Assembly (NCBI GenBank): GCA_903873585.1
Contig: CAIQOV010000039.1
Location: 1-47,120, forward strand
DNA: 47,120 bases
Origin: an uncultured Rhodobacterales bacterium
Lineage (GTDB): Bacteria; Pseudomonadota; Alphaproteobacteria; Rhodobacterales; Rhodobacteraceae
Reading direction: 5' to 3'
Shown here: piece after piece, positions 14,998-23,467 of the stretch
Position numbering within the stretch: the first letter of the stretch is position 1
Layout of the letters: each line of letters opens with the position of its first letter
Position numbers and translations under genes: made by a program
The notes under the pieces: generated by a model
Seen by the model: the letters and a program-made list of their open reading frames with translations, nothing else
Databases searched by the model: none
Told to the model about the DNA's origin: nothing

Positions 14998-15051
14998 CAT
15001 CTTGTGCGCTTTTGCGAAACGCTGACCGCCTTAGGGCACCGACAGGACCAA

Positions 15052-15666
15052 ATGCAAAAACCCAAAACACGCATCCAAGAACGCAACAGCCGCGCCATTC
15101 TGGACGCGGGGTTAGAAGTCTTCGCCCAGCAAGGCTTTCGCGGCGCAACCTTGGATCAGATCGCCGAAGTGGCGGGCCTGTCCAAGCCCAACCTGCTGTA
15201 TTACTTCCCGTCCAAAGACGCCGTTTATGCCGCCATCCTGTCGCGCCAGTTGGAAACATGGCTAGACCCTTTGCGCATGATCGACCCAACCGGCGACCCT
15301 GTGGAAGAGATGCTGGCCTATGTGCGGCGCAAGCTGGAACTGTCGCGCGATTATCCGCGGGAAAGCAGGCTTTTCGCGAATGAGGTGTTGCAAGGTGCCT
15401 CGCGCCTGATGGCGGGTATCGAAGGGCCGCTCAAGGCGCTGGTGGATGAAAAAGCCGCCGTCTTGCAAGGCTGGATGGATCAAGGCCGCATCGCCCGCCT
15501 GCATCCGGTGCATTTGATCTTTTCGGTCTGGTCGCTCACCCAGCATTACGCCGATTTTGATGTGCAGGTTCGCGCGGTGCTGGGGGCGGGCCATGATCCC
15601 TTCGCAGAAGCTGGCGCGTTTCTTGACCATCTGTTTCGCAGAACCCTATCGGTCAGCGTCGGCTAA
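15052..15666 (+). CDS. TetR-family regulator, close RutR relative
   Basis: This is a 204-residue TetR protein. The DNA-binding helices are at about residues 30-55 (GATLDQIAEVAGLSKPNLLYYF). It shares with E. coli RutR the runs NLLYYFPSK, LELSRDYPRESRLFANEVLQ and a late LTQHYADF, so it is nearer RutR than the copy at 13452. The chosen ATG at 15052 follows CAGGA; the long upstream in-frame reading overlaps the divergent promoter and is not family-like. Targets could be the divergent cupin gene or the pyrimidine locus. Confidence 0.85.
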   Translation: MQKPKTRIQERNSRAILDAGLEVFAQQGFRGATLDQIAEVAGLSKPNLLYYFPSKDAVYAAILSRQLETWLDPLRMIDPTGDPVEEMLAYVRRKLELSRDYPRESRLFANEVLQGASRLMAGIEGPLKALVDEKAAVLQGWMDQGRIARLHPVHLIFSVWSLTQHYADFDVQVRAVLGAGHDPFAEAGAFLDHLFRRTLSVSVG

Positions 15667-15780
15667 CCACTTTCCCACAGCGCCAAACCCGATCAGCCTG
15701 ACCCAAGGCGCAAGGCATCGCTGGACGCGGCCCTGCGGTGGGTGTAGGCAGCGGGCGAAATAGGTCCACGGCCACAGGTC

Positions 15781-17733
15781 ATGAACGAAAAAAACAGCAC
15801 AGACGAACCGGTTTCTGCCAAAACCGGCCCCCAAACTGCACCAGCCGACGCGGCGCAGCCCTCTCATTCCGCCCATGATCATCCTAAGAACCTAGGAAAA
15901 CTGGTGCTTGGCTGCATCGGGGTGGTGTACGGTGACATCGGCACCTCGCCGTTGTACGCCTTGCGGGAATCACTTCACGGCGCAGGCTGGGATGGCAAGG
16001 ACAGTTCCGAGGTGGTGGGAATCGTCTCGTTGCTGTTGTGGACCTTGGTTTTGATCGTTTCGATCAAATACGTCTTGCTGATCATGCGCGCCGATAACCG
16101 GGGCGAGGGCGGCACGCTGTCGCTGGTGGCCTTGGTACAACAAGCGCTGAAGCGGCGGCCGGGGTGGTTGATCGCCGTGGGCGTTGTGGGGATTTCGCTG
16201 TTCTTTGGCGATGCGATGATCACGCCGGCCATGTCGGTCCTATCGGCGGTGGAAGGCATGGCCATCGTGGCCCCCAGCTTCGCGCCCTATGTCGTACCTG
16301 CGACGTTGGGCATCATCATCGGACTGTTTCTGTTCCAAGCCCAAGGCACCGAGCGTGTGGCGATTCTGTTCGGGCCGATCATGGTGGTTTGGTTCTTGAC
16401 CATGGCGGGCCTTGGGGTGATCCACATCGGTGATAACACCCAAATCCTTGCAGCCTTGAACCCTTATCATGCGCTGACCTTTCTGGCGTCGCATAAGTTG
16501 GGGTCGTTCTTTATCTTGGGTTCGGTTTTTCTGGCCGTGACAGGGGGCGAAGCGCTTTACGCCGATATGGGCCATTTTGGACGCACCCCGATCCGCTGGG
16601 CTTGGAGTGTTTTGGTCTTTCCCGCCCTTGCGCTAAGTTATTTGGGGCAAGGGGCGTTTGTCTTAAGCCATCCCGCAGCGGCCAGCGACCCGTTCTTTTT
16701 GATGGCGCCCAAAGTGCTGTTGTTGCCGTTGGTTATTTTGGCAACGGCGGCGGCGGTGATTGCCTCGCAGGCGGTGATCTCTGGGGCGTTTTCGATGATG
16801 CAGCAGGCGGTGCAAATGGGCCTGCTGCCAAGGCTTGAGATTCGCCACACCTCTGAAACGCAGCACGGCCAGATTTATATGCCCAGGGTAAATATGATCT
16901 TGATGCTGTCGGTGATCTGTTTGGTGATTGCCTTTGGATCATCAAGCAAGTTGGCCTCGGCTTACGGCATAGCGGTCAGCGGCGACATGGTGATCACGTC
17001 AATCTTGGCCTTTGTGCTGTTTTTGAAGGCATGGAAATGGCCCTTGATGGCGGTGATCGGTGTGATCGCCCCAATCTTGTTTGTGGAATTGCTGTTTCTT
17101 GGCGCAAACATGATGAAGCTGCATGACGGCGGCTATGTGCCCGTGGCGATTGCTGCGACCATGTGCGTGCTGATCTGGTCTTGGGTGCGCGGCACCAACC
17201 ATGTGAAGAAAAAGGCAGCGGATTCGGCCATATCGCTGGTCAAACTGATCGCCATGCTGGACAAATCGCAGCCCATGTCGGTTCCCGGCACGGCGGTGTT
17301 CTTGACGCAAGACCCCAACACCGCGCCGTCAGCGCTGTTGCACAACCTAAAGCACAACCGCGTGCTGCACAGCCAGAACTTCATCGTCACCGTCTTGGTG
17401 GCCAACACCCCCACCGTGTCGGATGAAAAGAAGGTCGCGATCGAGCGTCTGTCAGACCGCTTTGTGCGTGTGGTGATGACCTTTGGCTATATGGAGCGCC
17501 CCAACGTGCCGCGCGGCCTGTCGCTGGCGCGCAAGCGCGGGGAGAAGTTCGACATCATGACGACCAGCTTCTTCCTAAACCGCCGCACCTTCCGCTCGGC
17601 CCGAAACCAAGGCCTGCCCTTGTGGCAAGAGCGTATCTTCATCGGCCTGTCAAAATCCGCCGCAGACGCCACGGCCTTTTACGGCCTACCGTCAAACCGC
17701 GTGGTTGAGATGGGGCAGCAGATGACGATCTAA
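15781..17733 (+). CDS. kup: Kup-family potassium uptake protein
   Basis: This is a 650-residue inner-membrane K+/H+ symporter. After a hydrophilic N-terminal stretch of about 38 residues comes the family signature LGCIGVVYGDIGTSPLYALR. About twelve helices follow, including FFGDAMITPAMSVLSAVEG and GGEALYADMGHFGRTPIR. The C-terminal 170 residues form the soluble domain with MTFGYMERPNVPRGL and the late YFLNRR-like motif (FFLNRRTFR). Length is normal for the family. It converges on iolB; a 7-bp inverted repeat embraces both stop codons. Regulation cannot be told. Confidence 0.95.
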   Translation: MNEKNSTDEPVSAKTGPQTAPADAAQPSHSAHDHPKNLGKLVLGCIGVVYGDIGTSPLYALRESLHGAGWDGKDSSEVVGIVSLLLWTLVLIVSIKYVLLIMRADNRGEGGTLSLVALVQQALKRRPGWLIAVGVVGISLFFGDAMITPAMSVLSAVEGMAIVAPSFAPYVVPATLGIIIGLFLFQAQGTERVAILFGPIMVVWFLTMAGLGVIHIGDNTQILAALNPYHALTFLASHKLGSFFILGSVFLAVTGGEALYADMGHFGRTPIRWAWSVLVFPALALSYLGQGAFVLSHPAAASDPFFLMAPKVLLLPLVILATAAAVIASQAVISGAFSMMQQAVQMGLLPRLEIRHTSETQHGQIYMPRVNMILMLSVICLVIAFGSSSKLASAYGIAVSGDMVITSILAFVLFLKAWKWPLMAVIGVIAPILFVELLFLGANMMKLHDGGYVPVAIAATMCVLIWSWVRGTNHVKKKAADSAISLVKLIAMLDKSQPMSVPGTAVFLTQDPNTAPSALLHNLKHNRVLHSQNFIVTVLVANTPTVSDEKKVAIERLSDRFVRVVMTFGYMERPNVPRGLSLARKRGEKFDIMTTSFFLNRRTFRSARNQGLPLWQERIFIGLSKSAADATAFYGLPSNRVVEMGQQMTI

Positions 17734-17766
17734 AGCCAAGGCGCGCGGCGGCGGTTGGGGGCTTTA
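17731..17766. other. Inverted repeat embracing the kup and iolB stop codons
   Basis: TAAAGCC (17731-17737) and GGCTTTA (17760-17766) are perfect inverted repeats that contain the stop codons of the two convergent genes. The 22-base GC-rich loop makes it a possible weak bidirectional terminator. Confidence 0.4.
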
Positions 17767-18579
17767 GGCGGTGGGATTGTCGCGCTTATAGATCCAGTCG
17801 TGGTCAGGATCGTTGGCAAAGCGCCATTTGCGCAAGGGGCCAGCCATGACGTTCAGATAGTACATCTCATACCCATAGGGCGCGCCGCAGGGGTGATGGC
17901 CTTTGGGCACCAAGGTGACGTCGTGGTTCTTGACGGCCATGGTTTCATCTAAACTGCCGTCTTCGGTATAGACGCGCTGAACCCCGAAGCCTTGGGCGGG
18001 GTTCAGGCGGTGGTAATAGGTTTCTTCCAGATAGGTCATGCGGGGGAAGTCATCCTCGTCATGGCGGTGGCTGGGATAGGACGACCAGTTGCCTTGCGGG
18101 GTGAACACCTCCGTCACCAGCAACGATCCCGCAACATCGCGGCCCTCCATCGCGATGTTGTTAACAAAGCGCGTGTTGGCCCCCGTGCCGCGCGGCAGCA
18201 TAGAGATGCCATCAGGCCCCAAACGGCGGGCGGGGTAGTTGCCTTTGGCAGGAGCGGTGCAGACAGCAAGCGTGCAGGCCGTGGTCGCGACCGCGCTCCA
18301 CGCGACACCGCCGGGCAGGTAGACGCAATGCGGAGGGGTCTTTTCGAACACGCTCATCCGCTCGCCCATCTCGCCAAAGTCTTGGCCAGCGCCGGTGATA
18401 TGTGCTTTGCCTTCGACCAGTACCAAGATGACCTCACACTCGCCCGTCACTTCGGCGGCGGTTTGGCCGGCTTCCAACCGATACAGGCCAAAGCCGACAT
18501 AGGACCATCCCGCCGCTTGGGCGGTGATGTCATGCACCTTGCCTTGGGTGCCGGTTGGTTTGCGCAGCAAATGTGACAT
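17764..18579 (-). CDS. iolB: 5-deoxy-glucuronate isomerase
   Basis: This is a 271-residue bicupin enzyme of myo-inositol breakdown that converts 5-deoxy-glucuronate to 5-dehydro-2-deoxy-gluconate. Family stretches include SYPSHRHDEDDFPRMTYLEE in the C-terminal cupin with the metal-binding His/Glu cluster, VTLVPKGHHPCGAPYGYEMY, and the last-quarter YYLNVMAGP. The ATG at 18579 is chosen because AAAGGGATC lies before it and the upstream in-frame reading is unlike IolB. It is the third gene of the iolC-iolD-iolB run. Confidence 0.93.
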   Translation of the reverse strand: MSHLLRKPTGTQGKVHDITAQAAGWSYVGFGLYRLEAGQTAAEVTGECEVILVLVEGKAHITGAGQDFGEMGERMSVFEKTPPHCVYLPGGVAWSAVATTACTLAVCTAPAKGNYPARRLGPDGISMLPRGTGANTRFVNNIAMEGRDVAGSLLVTEVFTPQGNWSSYPSHRHDEDDFPRMTYLEETYYHRLNPAQGFGVQRVYTEDGSLDETMAVKNHDVTLVPKGHHPCGAPYGYEMYYLNVMAGPLRKWRFANDPDHDWIYKRDNPTA

Positions 18580-18616
18580 GACTGATCCCTTTGAACTTTG
18601 CGAAACCTTTCGCAGC

Positions 18617-20443
18617 TTAACGCACCAAAGCTTGCTTGGCGGCCCCAAGGGCGAAAGCGTCGCGGGCGGCGTTTACTTCGGGGCGCACCGATACCTCTGG
18701 CACGGCCACTTCCCACCAACTGCCACCGCCGCCGGTTCCGGGCATCGGGTCGGTGTCGATCACAATGACGGTGGGAATGCTGGCAGATTTGGCCGCTTGC
18801 ATGGCGGTTTCTAGGTCTTGCACGGATGCCGCTTTGACCACATTTGCCCCCATTGACCCCGCATGAGCGACAAAGTCGATGTTGGCGGCGTTCACATGGT
18901 AGCTGTCATCCAACAAGTTGTTGAACGGCGCACCGCCCGTGGCTTTTTGTAGCCGGTTGATGCAGCCATACCCGCGATTATCGGTCAAAACCACGGTGAA
19001 GGGCACAGCCATCATCACGGCGGTGGCAAGCTCGCTGTTGGCCATCATATAGGACCCGTCGCCCACCATGCAGATCACATCCGCATCAGGGCGCGCCAGT
19101 TTCACGCCCATCGCCCCTGCAATTTCATAGCCCATGCAGGAAAAGCCGTACTCCATGTGATACCCACCCTTGGCCGTGCGCAGCAAAGTATGCAGCGCGC
19201 CGGGCATGGTGCCAGCGGCACTCATCACAACCGAAGATGCACCCGTGTTGCGCTGCACAGCGCCGATCACTTGGGCATCGGTGGGCAATTGATTGCTCGC
19301 AGGCTGCGCCGTCAGCCCGTCAACTGTGGCAAACCACGCATCGCGGGCGGCAAAGTCGGGGTCGGCAAAGCGGGTAGACCCAAGTGCGTGCGAAATCTTT
19401 TCCAGCGCCACTTTGGCGTCAGACACCAACCCCATCGCCCCACGCTTGGCGGCATCATAGCCATGCACGTTGATCGACAAGATCTTGCGGCCGGGGGCGG
19501 AAAAGACTGTCCACGACCCCGTGGTGAAATCGGAAAAGCGCGTGCCTATGCCCATCACCAGATCGGCTTCTGCGGCAAGCTTGTTGCCGCAGCCGGTGCC
19601 AGTCACCCCCGGCGTGCCGAAATGCAGCTTTTCGTCGCCATCGACAGCGCCTTTGCCAGCCTGAGTTTCCACCAAGGGGATGTTGTGGGTGCGCGCAAAG
19701 TCCAGCAATGCCTGCTGCGCGCCAGAATACAACACGCCGCCGCCTGCCACGATCAGGGGCTTTTTCGCCGCTTTGATCGCAGCGACAGCCGCCGCCAACT
19801 CGCGCGCATCAGGCTCGGGGCGGGCAATGTACCAGACCTTGGGATCAAAGAATTCAACGGGGTAATCGTAAGCCTCGGCCTGTGTGTCTTGGCAAAAGGC
19901 CAGCGTCACAGGGCCGCAATTGGCAGGATCCGTCATCACCCGCAAAGCGCGCGGCAAGGCCGTGAGCAGATGCTCGGGCCGGCTGATGCGGTCGAAGTAG
20001 CGGCTGACGGGGCGGAAGCAATCGTTGGCCGACACGGTGCCATCGTCAAAATCCTCGACCTGTTGCAGCACGGGATCAGGGGCGCGGCTGGCAAAGACAT
20101 CGCCCGGAATGAACAGCACAGGCACACGGTTCACATGGGCCAAAGCCGCTGCGGTGACCATGTTGGTCGCCCCCGGCCCGATCGACGAGGTGACAGCCAT
20201 CGCCCGCTTGCGGTTCATGGTCTTGGCATAGGCGACGGCTGTATGGGCCATCGTTTGTTCATTCTGGCCGCGCCATGTGGGCAAAGCTTGGCCAATACCG
20301 TGCAACGCTTCGCCCAAGCCCGCCACATTGCCGTGGCCAAAGATCGCCCAGACACCTGCGATGAACGGCTGGCCCTCTTCATTCATCTGAACGGAAAGCC
20401 ATTTGACCATGGCTTGGGCTGCGGTAAGGCGGATCGTTGTCAT
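18617..20443 (-). CDS. iolD: 3D-(3,5/4)-trihydroxycyclohexane-1,2-dione acylhydrolase
   Basis: This is a 608-residue thiamine-diphosphate enzyme that opens the inositol ring product. The N-terminal PYR domain has FGHGNVAGLGEAL and SSIGPGATNMVTAAA. The middle domain has IVAGGGVLYSGA. The C-terminal PP domain holds the ThDP/Mg motif VGDGSYMMANSEL. The ATG overlaps the TGA of iolC (ATGA) and has AAGGAG upstream. It works between inosose dehydratase (IolE, not in the window) and IolB. Confidence 0.95.
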   Translation of the reverse strand: MTTIRLTAAQAMVKWLSVQMNEEGQPFIAGVWAIFGHGNVAGLGEALHGIGQALPTWRGQNEQTMAHTAVAYAKTMNRKRAMAVTSSIGPGATNMVTAAALAHVNRVPVLFIPGDVFASRAPDPVLQQVEDFDDGTVSANDCFRPVSRYFDRISRPEHLLTALPRALRVMTDPANCGPVTLAFCQDTQAEAYDYPVEFFDPKVWYIARPEPDARELAAAVAAIKAAKKPLIVAGGGVLYSGAQQALLDFARTHNIPLVETQAGKGAVDGDEKLHFGTPGVTGTGCGNKLAAEADLVMGIGTRFSDFTTGSWTVFSAPGRKILSINVHGYDAAKRGAMGLVSDAKVALEKISHALGSTRFADPDFAARDAWFATVDGLTAQPASNQLPTDAQVIGAVQRNTGASSVVMSAAGTMPGALHTLLRTAKGGYHMEYGFSCMGYEIAGAMGVKLARPDADVICMVGDGSYMMANSELATAVMMAVPFTVVLTDNRGYGCINRLQKATGGAPFNNLLDDSYHVNAANIDFVAHAGSMGANVVKAASVQDLETAMQAAKSASIPTVIVIDTDPMPGTGGGGSWWEVAVPEVSVRPEVNAARDAFALGAAKQALVR

Positions 20444-22347
20444 TCTGCTGCTCCTTGTCCCTTGCGGGCATCATCCCAATAGCCAACCAGTCGGCGGTAA
20501 TTGGCGGCCATCGTAGCCACCGCCGTGGCATCATCAAGCTTACCCGCAATCCAATCGCGGCCAACATCGGCATGAATGGTGCGGCCCACGGCAAACCCTT
20601 TCACCAAGGGGAAGGGTGCTGCCAAGCGGAACGAGGCGGCTAGTTCTTCTTCGGTCTGCCCCAGGCCCAGAATGACGATGCCTTGCACATAAGGATCATT
20701 CGCCTCTATCGCCGCACAGGTCGCGGCCCAAGCTTGGGTCGTTTGCATCGGTTCCAGCTTCCACCAATCGGGGAAGACGCCAATATCATACCAGCGCTGG
20801 ATCAGGCGGGCGTTGGTCAGATCATCGACCGGCCCAACCTTAGAGGGAATGATTTCCAGCAACAATTCCAGACGGTTGCGCCTGCACGCCGCAAACAGGC
20901 GGGTGACGGTGCCTTCCTGCGCGGCGCGCATTTCATCGGAATCATCAGGATGGCAAAAGCACAAAACCTTGACGATATGTTCCAAAGGCCATTCTGACAG
21001 GCCGCCGAAATCGGGGCCAATTTCAGGTTCCAACGTCAGCGGGCGTGAGGTGGGCCATTCGACCGGCCGCCCGATCCACAGCCCCTGCCCTGCCGCGCGG
21101 TAAAGTGCTGTCCGCCCAAGGCGGCTGTCACACAACAGGCCAAAGCCTTCGCGGCCCTGCGCGACCTGTACCGTGGCATCGACGCACAGGTCTTTAAAGG
21201 CCGCGATCTTTTCGGGCGTGGCACCGGGGATGTCTTCCATCTGGATGCGGTGGTCATAGGCAAAGGCCTTGACCTCTCCCCAAACCTTGCGGCGGTTGGT
21301 GGCCCAATGCACCTGCTCAAGGGCGAGATCCTTGCGCAAAGCCTTGTTCACAATGCCGCGCTTTAAGAAAAACTGCATCTCTTCCCAGGAAGGATAAGCC
21401 GGCGTGCACCCATGACGCGACACCGCGAAAGCCCCGCAAACATTGGCGTATTTCAGCGCGGTGGGCCAAGGTTCATCATCCAGCCAGCCTTTCAGCAGGC
21501 CAGACATAAACCCGTCACCCGCGCCCAGCACGTTAAACACCTCGATCGGGAAGCCGGGGCCGGTTTGGCCATCATCCAAGCTATCGGGCACAGCGCCGGT
21601 AAAGGCCACAGCCCCCATCGGGCCGCGTTTGCAAACCAAAGTCGCCTTTGAAACCGCCCGCACCGCGCGCAGGGCAGCGATGGTGTCGGTGGTGCCACCG
21701 GCGATGTGAAACTCTTCTTCCGTGCCCACGATCAGGTCGAAGAAATGCAACGTTTGCTGCAACTTGGCCGTGACATGCGCGCTTTCGATAAACCGGCTTT
21801 CGCCGTCACCATGGCCCGCCAACCCCCACAGGTTCGGGCGGTAGTCGATATCCAAAGCCGTGCGCGCACCGTGTTTGCGCGCCAAGGTCAGCGCTTTGAG
21901 AACGGCCGCTTCGGTCTTGGGGTGCGACAGATGCGTGCCCGTTGCAACAACCGAGCGTGACTGCGCAATGAAGGCTTCGTCAATATCATCTTCACACAGC
22001 GCCATGTCCGCACAGTTTTCGCGGTAAAAGATCAGCGGGAACTGCTTTTCATCCCTGATCCCCAACAAAACCAGCGCTGTCAGACGCTCTGGATCGGTTT
22101 TGATCCCGCGCGTATCAACGCCTTCCTTGGCCAGCTCTTCCAAGATAAACCGGCCCATATGTTCGTTGCCAACCCGCGTGATAAGTGCCGATTTCAGGCC
22201 CAAACGCGCCGTGCCCGTTGCCATATTGGTGGGCGACCCGCCGACATATTTGTTGAAAGAGGCCATATCTTCCAACCGCCCGCCGACCTGCGCGCCGTAA
22301 AGGTCAACCGAGGATCGGCCAATGGTGATGACATCAAGGGTTTTCAT
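20440..22347 (-). CDS. iolC: Bifunctional 5-dehydro-2-deoxygluconokinase with C-terminal DUF2090 aldolase-like domain
   Basis: This is a 635-residue fusion. Residues 1 to about 320 are a PfkB-type kinase: MKTLDVITIGRSSVDLYG at the start, GGSPTNMATGTARLG, and the anion-hole/catalytic motif NVLGAGDGFMSG. Residues from about 330 form DUF2090, which in proteobacterial IolC proteins is taken to be the 2-deoxy-5-keto-gluconate-6-phosphate aldolase; it contains LLLEIIPSKVGPVDD. The ATG at 22347 is decided by GGAGCC upstream and the family N terminus. An IolR-type operator lies 50-75 bases before the start. Confidence 0.93.
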   Translation of the reverse strand: MKTLDVITIGRSSVDLYGAQVGGRLEDMASFNKYVGGSPTNMATGTARLGLKSALITRVGNEHMGRFILEELAKEGVDTRGIKTDPERLTALVLLGIRDEKQFPLIFYRENCADMALCEDDIDEAFIAQSRSVVATGTHLSHPKTEAAVLKALTLARKHGARTALDIDYRPNLWGLAGHGDGESRFIESAHVTAKLQQTLHFFDLIVGTEEEFHIAGGTTDTIAALRAVRAVSKATLVCKRGPMGAVAFTGAVPDSLDDGQTGPGFPIEVFNVLGAGDGFMSGLLKGWLDDEPWPTALKYANVCGAFAVSRHGCTPAYPSWEEMQFFLKRGIVNKALRKDLALEQVHWATNRRKVWGEVKAFAYDHRIQMEDIPGATPEKIAAFKDLCVDATVQVAQGREGFGLLCDSRLGRTALYRAAGQGLWIGRPVEWPTSRPLTLEPEIGPDFGGLSEWPLEHIVKVLCFCHPDDSDEMRAAQEGTVTRLFAACRRNRLELLLEIIPSKVGPVDDLTNARLIQRWYDIGVFPDWWKLEPMQTTQAWAATCAAIEANDPYVQGIVILGLGQTEEELAASFRLAAPFPLVKGFAVGRTIHADVGRDWIAGKLDDATAVATMAANYRRLVGYWDDARKGQGAAE

Positions 22348-22396
22348 GGCCAAGGCTCCATATCCGCGCAGGGCCAAGACTCAGGGGCCGGACTGC

Positions 22397-22422
22397 ATTT
22401 TTGGAATTTTTATTCCAAAAAT
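22397..22422. promoter_or_regulatory. IolR-type operator before iolC (GGAA-N6-TTCC core)
   Basis: The core GGAATTTTTATTCC (22403-22416) sits inside a perfect palindrome with 11-bp arms, ATTTTTGGAAT and ATTCCAAAAAT, around TTTT. GGAA-N6-TTCC is the motif described for the RpiR-type inositol repressor IolR of rhizobia. It lies between the regulator gene and iolC, at the iolCDB promoter. Confidence 0.8.
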
Positions 22423-22452
22423 TCGGGCTTGGCAAAGGGTTTTCTTAGCCCC

Positions 22453-23307
22453 TTACCCGCCGCGCGCTGAACCCACCGCCACAGCCAGCGCAATAGCCAT
22501 GGCAATCGTGGCTGACAAGGACCGAAACGCGCCAAAATCCACCTCTGGCACGGTCAAAATCGCATCCGAAAAGCGCACCAAGGGAGAGGTCATGCGATCT
22601 GTCAGTGCCACCACCGGCAAGCCCCGCGCCTTGGCGTCTTGGGCAAGGGTTAAAGTTTCTTCCGAATAAGGCGCAAAGGTTATTGCCAGAACCGCATCGT
22701 TCGGGCGCAGGGCAAAGCGGTGATCCAGCTTACCCACCCCATCATGCAGCATGGCAGGAACCGACATCTTTTCAAACACATAGGCCAGATAACTGGCCAC
22801 CGGAAAAGCGCGGCGCAGGCCCACCACATGCACGGTATCCGCCCCCGACAGCACGCCCACCGCCTGTTGCAACGCCACCTCGTCCACCGATTTCGCCAAG
22901 GTTTCCAGCGATTGCCGCCCCGCTTCGATAAACTCGGCCAGCAGCGCTGTGGGGCTGCCAGCACCGCCTCCTTTCAGGTTTTTCAACCGTGTCGAATAAT
23001 CGGGCCAACCGGGGCTGTAGGCTTCACGAAACAGGCGCTGCATCTCGGAAAAGCCGGAAAAGCCCAAAATTTGGCAAAACCGCATCACGGCAGAGGGCGG
23101 CACATCAGCCCCTGCCGCCAGTTCGGCCACGGTTGACACAGCGATGCGGTCGGTGTTGGCAGCGATGTAATCGGCACATTGCCGCAGGCGGCGGGGCAAA
23201 TCGTCTAAGATATCCGCCAAGCGCGCCCGAAACTCGTCAACCGAGGCGGGCGGGCCTGTGATGTCGTCGGGCAAATCGGCGGGCTGGGGCGGGCGGGTTT
23301 GATCCAT
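22453..23307 (-). CDS. iolR: RpiR-family regulator, probable IolR
   Basis: This is a 284-residue regulator. The N-terminal RpiR helix-turn-helix is at about residues 35-100, with ADVPPSAVMRFCQILGFSGF. The C-terminal SIS sugar-phosphate-binding domain begins near residue 140 with ADTVHVVGLRRAFPVASYLA and contains LAITFAPYSEETL. The ATG at 23307 has GGAAAG upstream. A longer in-frame ATG would put the coding region through the operator at 23342-23357, so it was not chosen. Position directly before iolCDB and matching operators before both itself and iolC make IolR likely. Confidence 0.85.
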   Translation of the reverse strand: MDQTRPPQPADLPDDITGPPASVDEFRARLADILDDLPRRLRQCADYIAANTDRIAVSTVAELAAGADVPPSAVMRFCQILGFSGFSEMQRLFREAYSPGWPDYSTRLKNLKGGGAGSPTALLAEFIEAGRQSLETLAKSVDEVALQQAVGVLSGADTVHVVGLRRAFPVASYLAYVFEKMSVPAMLHDGVGKLDHRFALRPNDAVLAITFAPYSEETLTLAQDAKARGLPVVALTDRMTSPLVRFSDAILTVPEVDFGAFRSLSATIAMAIALAVAVGSARGG

Positions 23308-23341
23308 GGGCTTTCCGTTCTGTTGCCCAAGGCTAGCAGTC

Positions 23342-23357
23342 TGGAACGAATATTCCA
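23342..23357. promoter_or_regulatory. IolR-type operator before the regulator gene
   Basis: TGGAACGAATATTCCA contains GGAA-N6-TTCC, the same core as the site before iolC. It is 35 bases before the regulator ATG, so autoregulation is likely. It could also affect the divergent oxidoreductase gene at 23468. Confidence 0.75.
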
Positions 23358-23467
23358 AGCCCTATGCGCAAGGCCAGCCAGCGCTGGGTGATCGGCGGCG
23401 CTCCATGGGCCTTTTCAAACCACACGGGCTGATCTAGGCCAAGGCAACCGACCAAAAGGGGCATATC

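Noticed and set aside
19157-20482. Long open frame on the plus strand opposite iolD
   Set aside because: It lies wholly antisense to a well-recognised gene, has His/Gln/Arg-rich composition typical of reversed GC-rich coding sequence, and has no ribosome site.
22348-23467. Start of the RpiR regulator at 23358 instead of 23307
   Set aside because: It would put the operator inside the coding region and has no better ribosome site.
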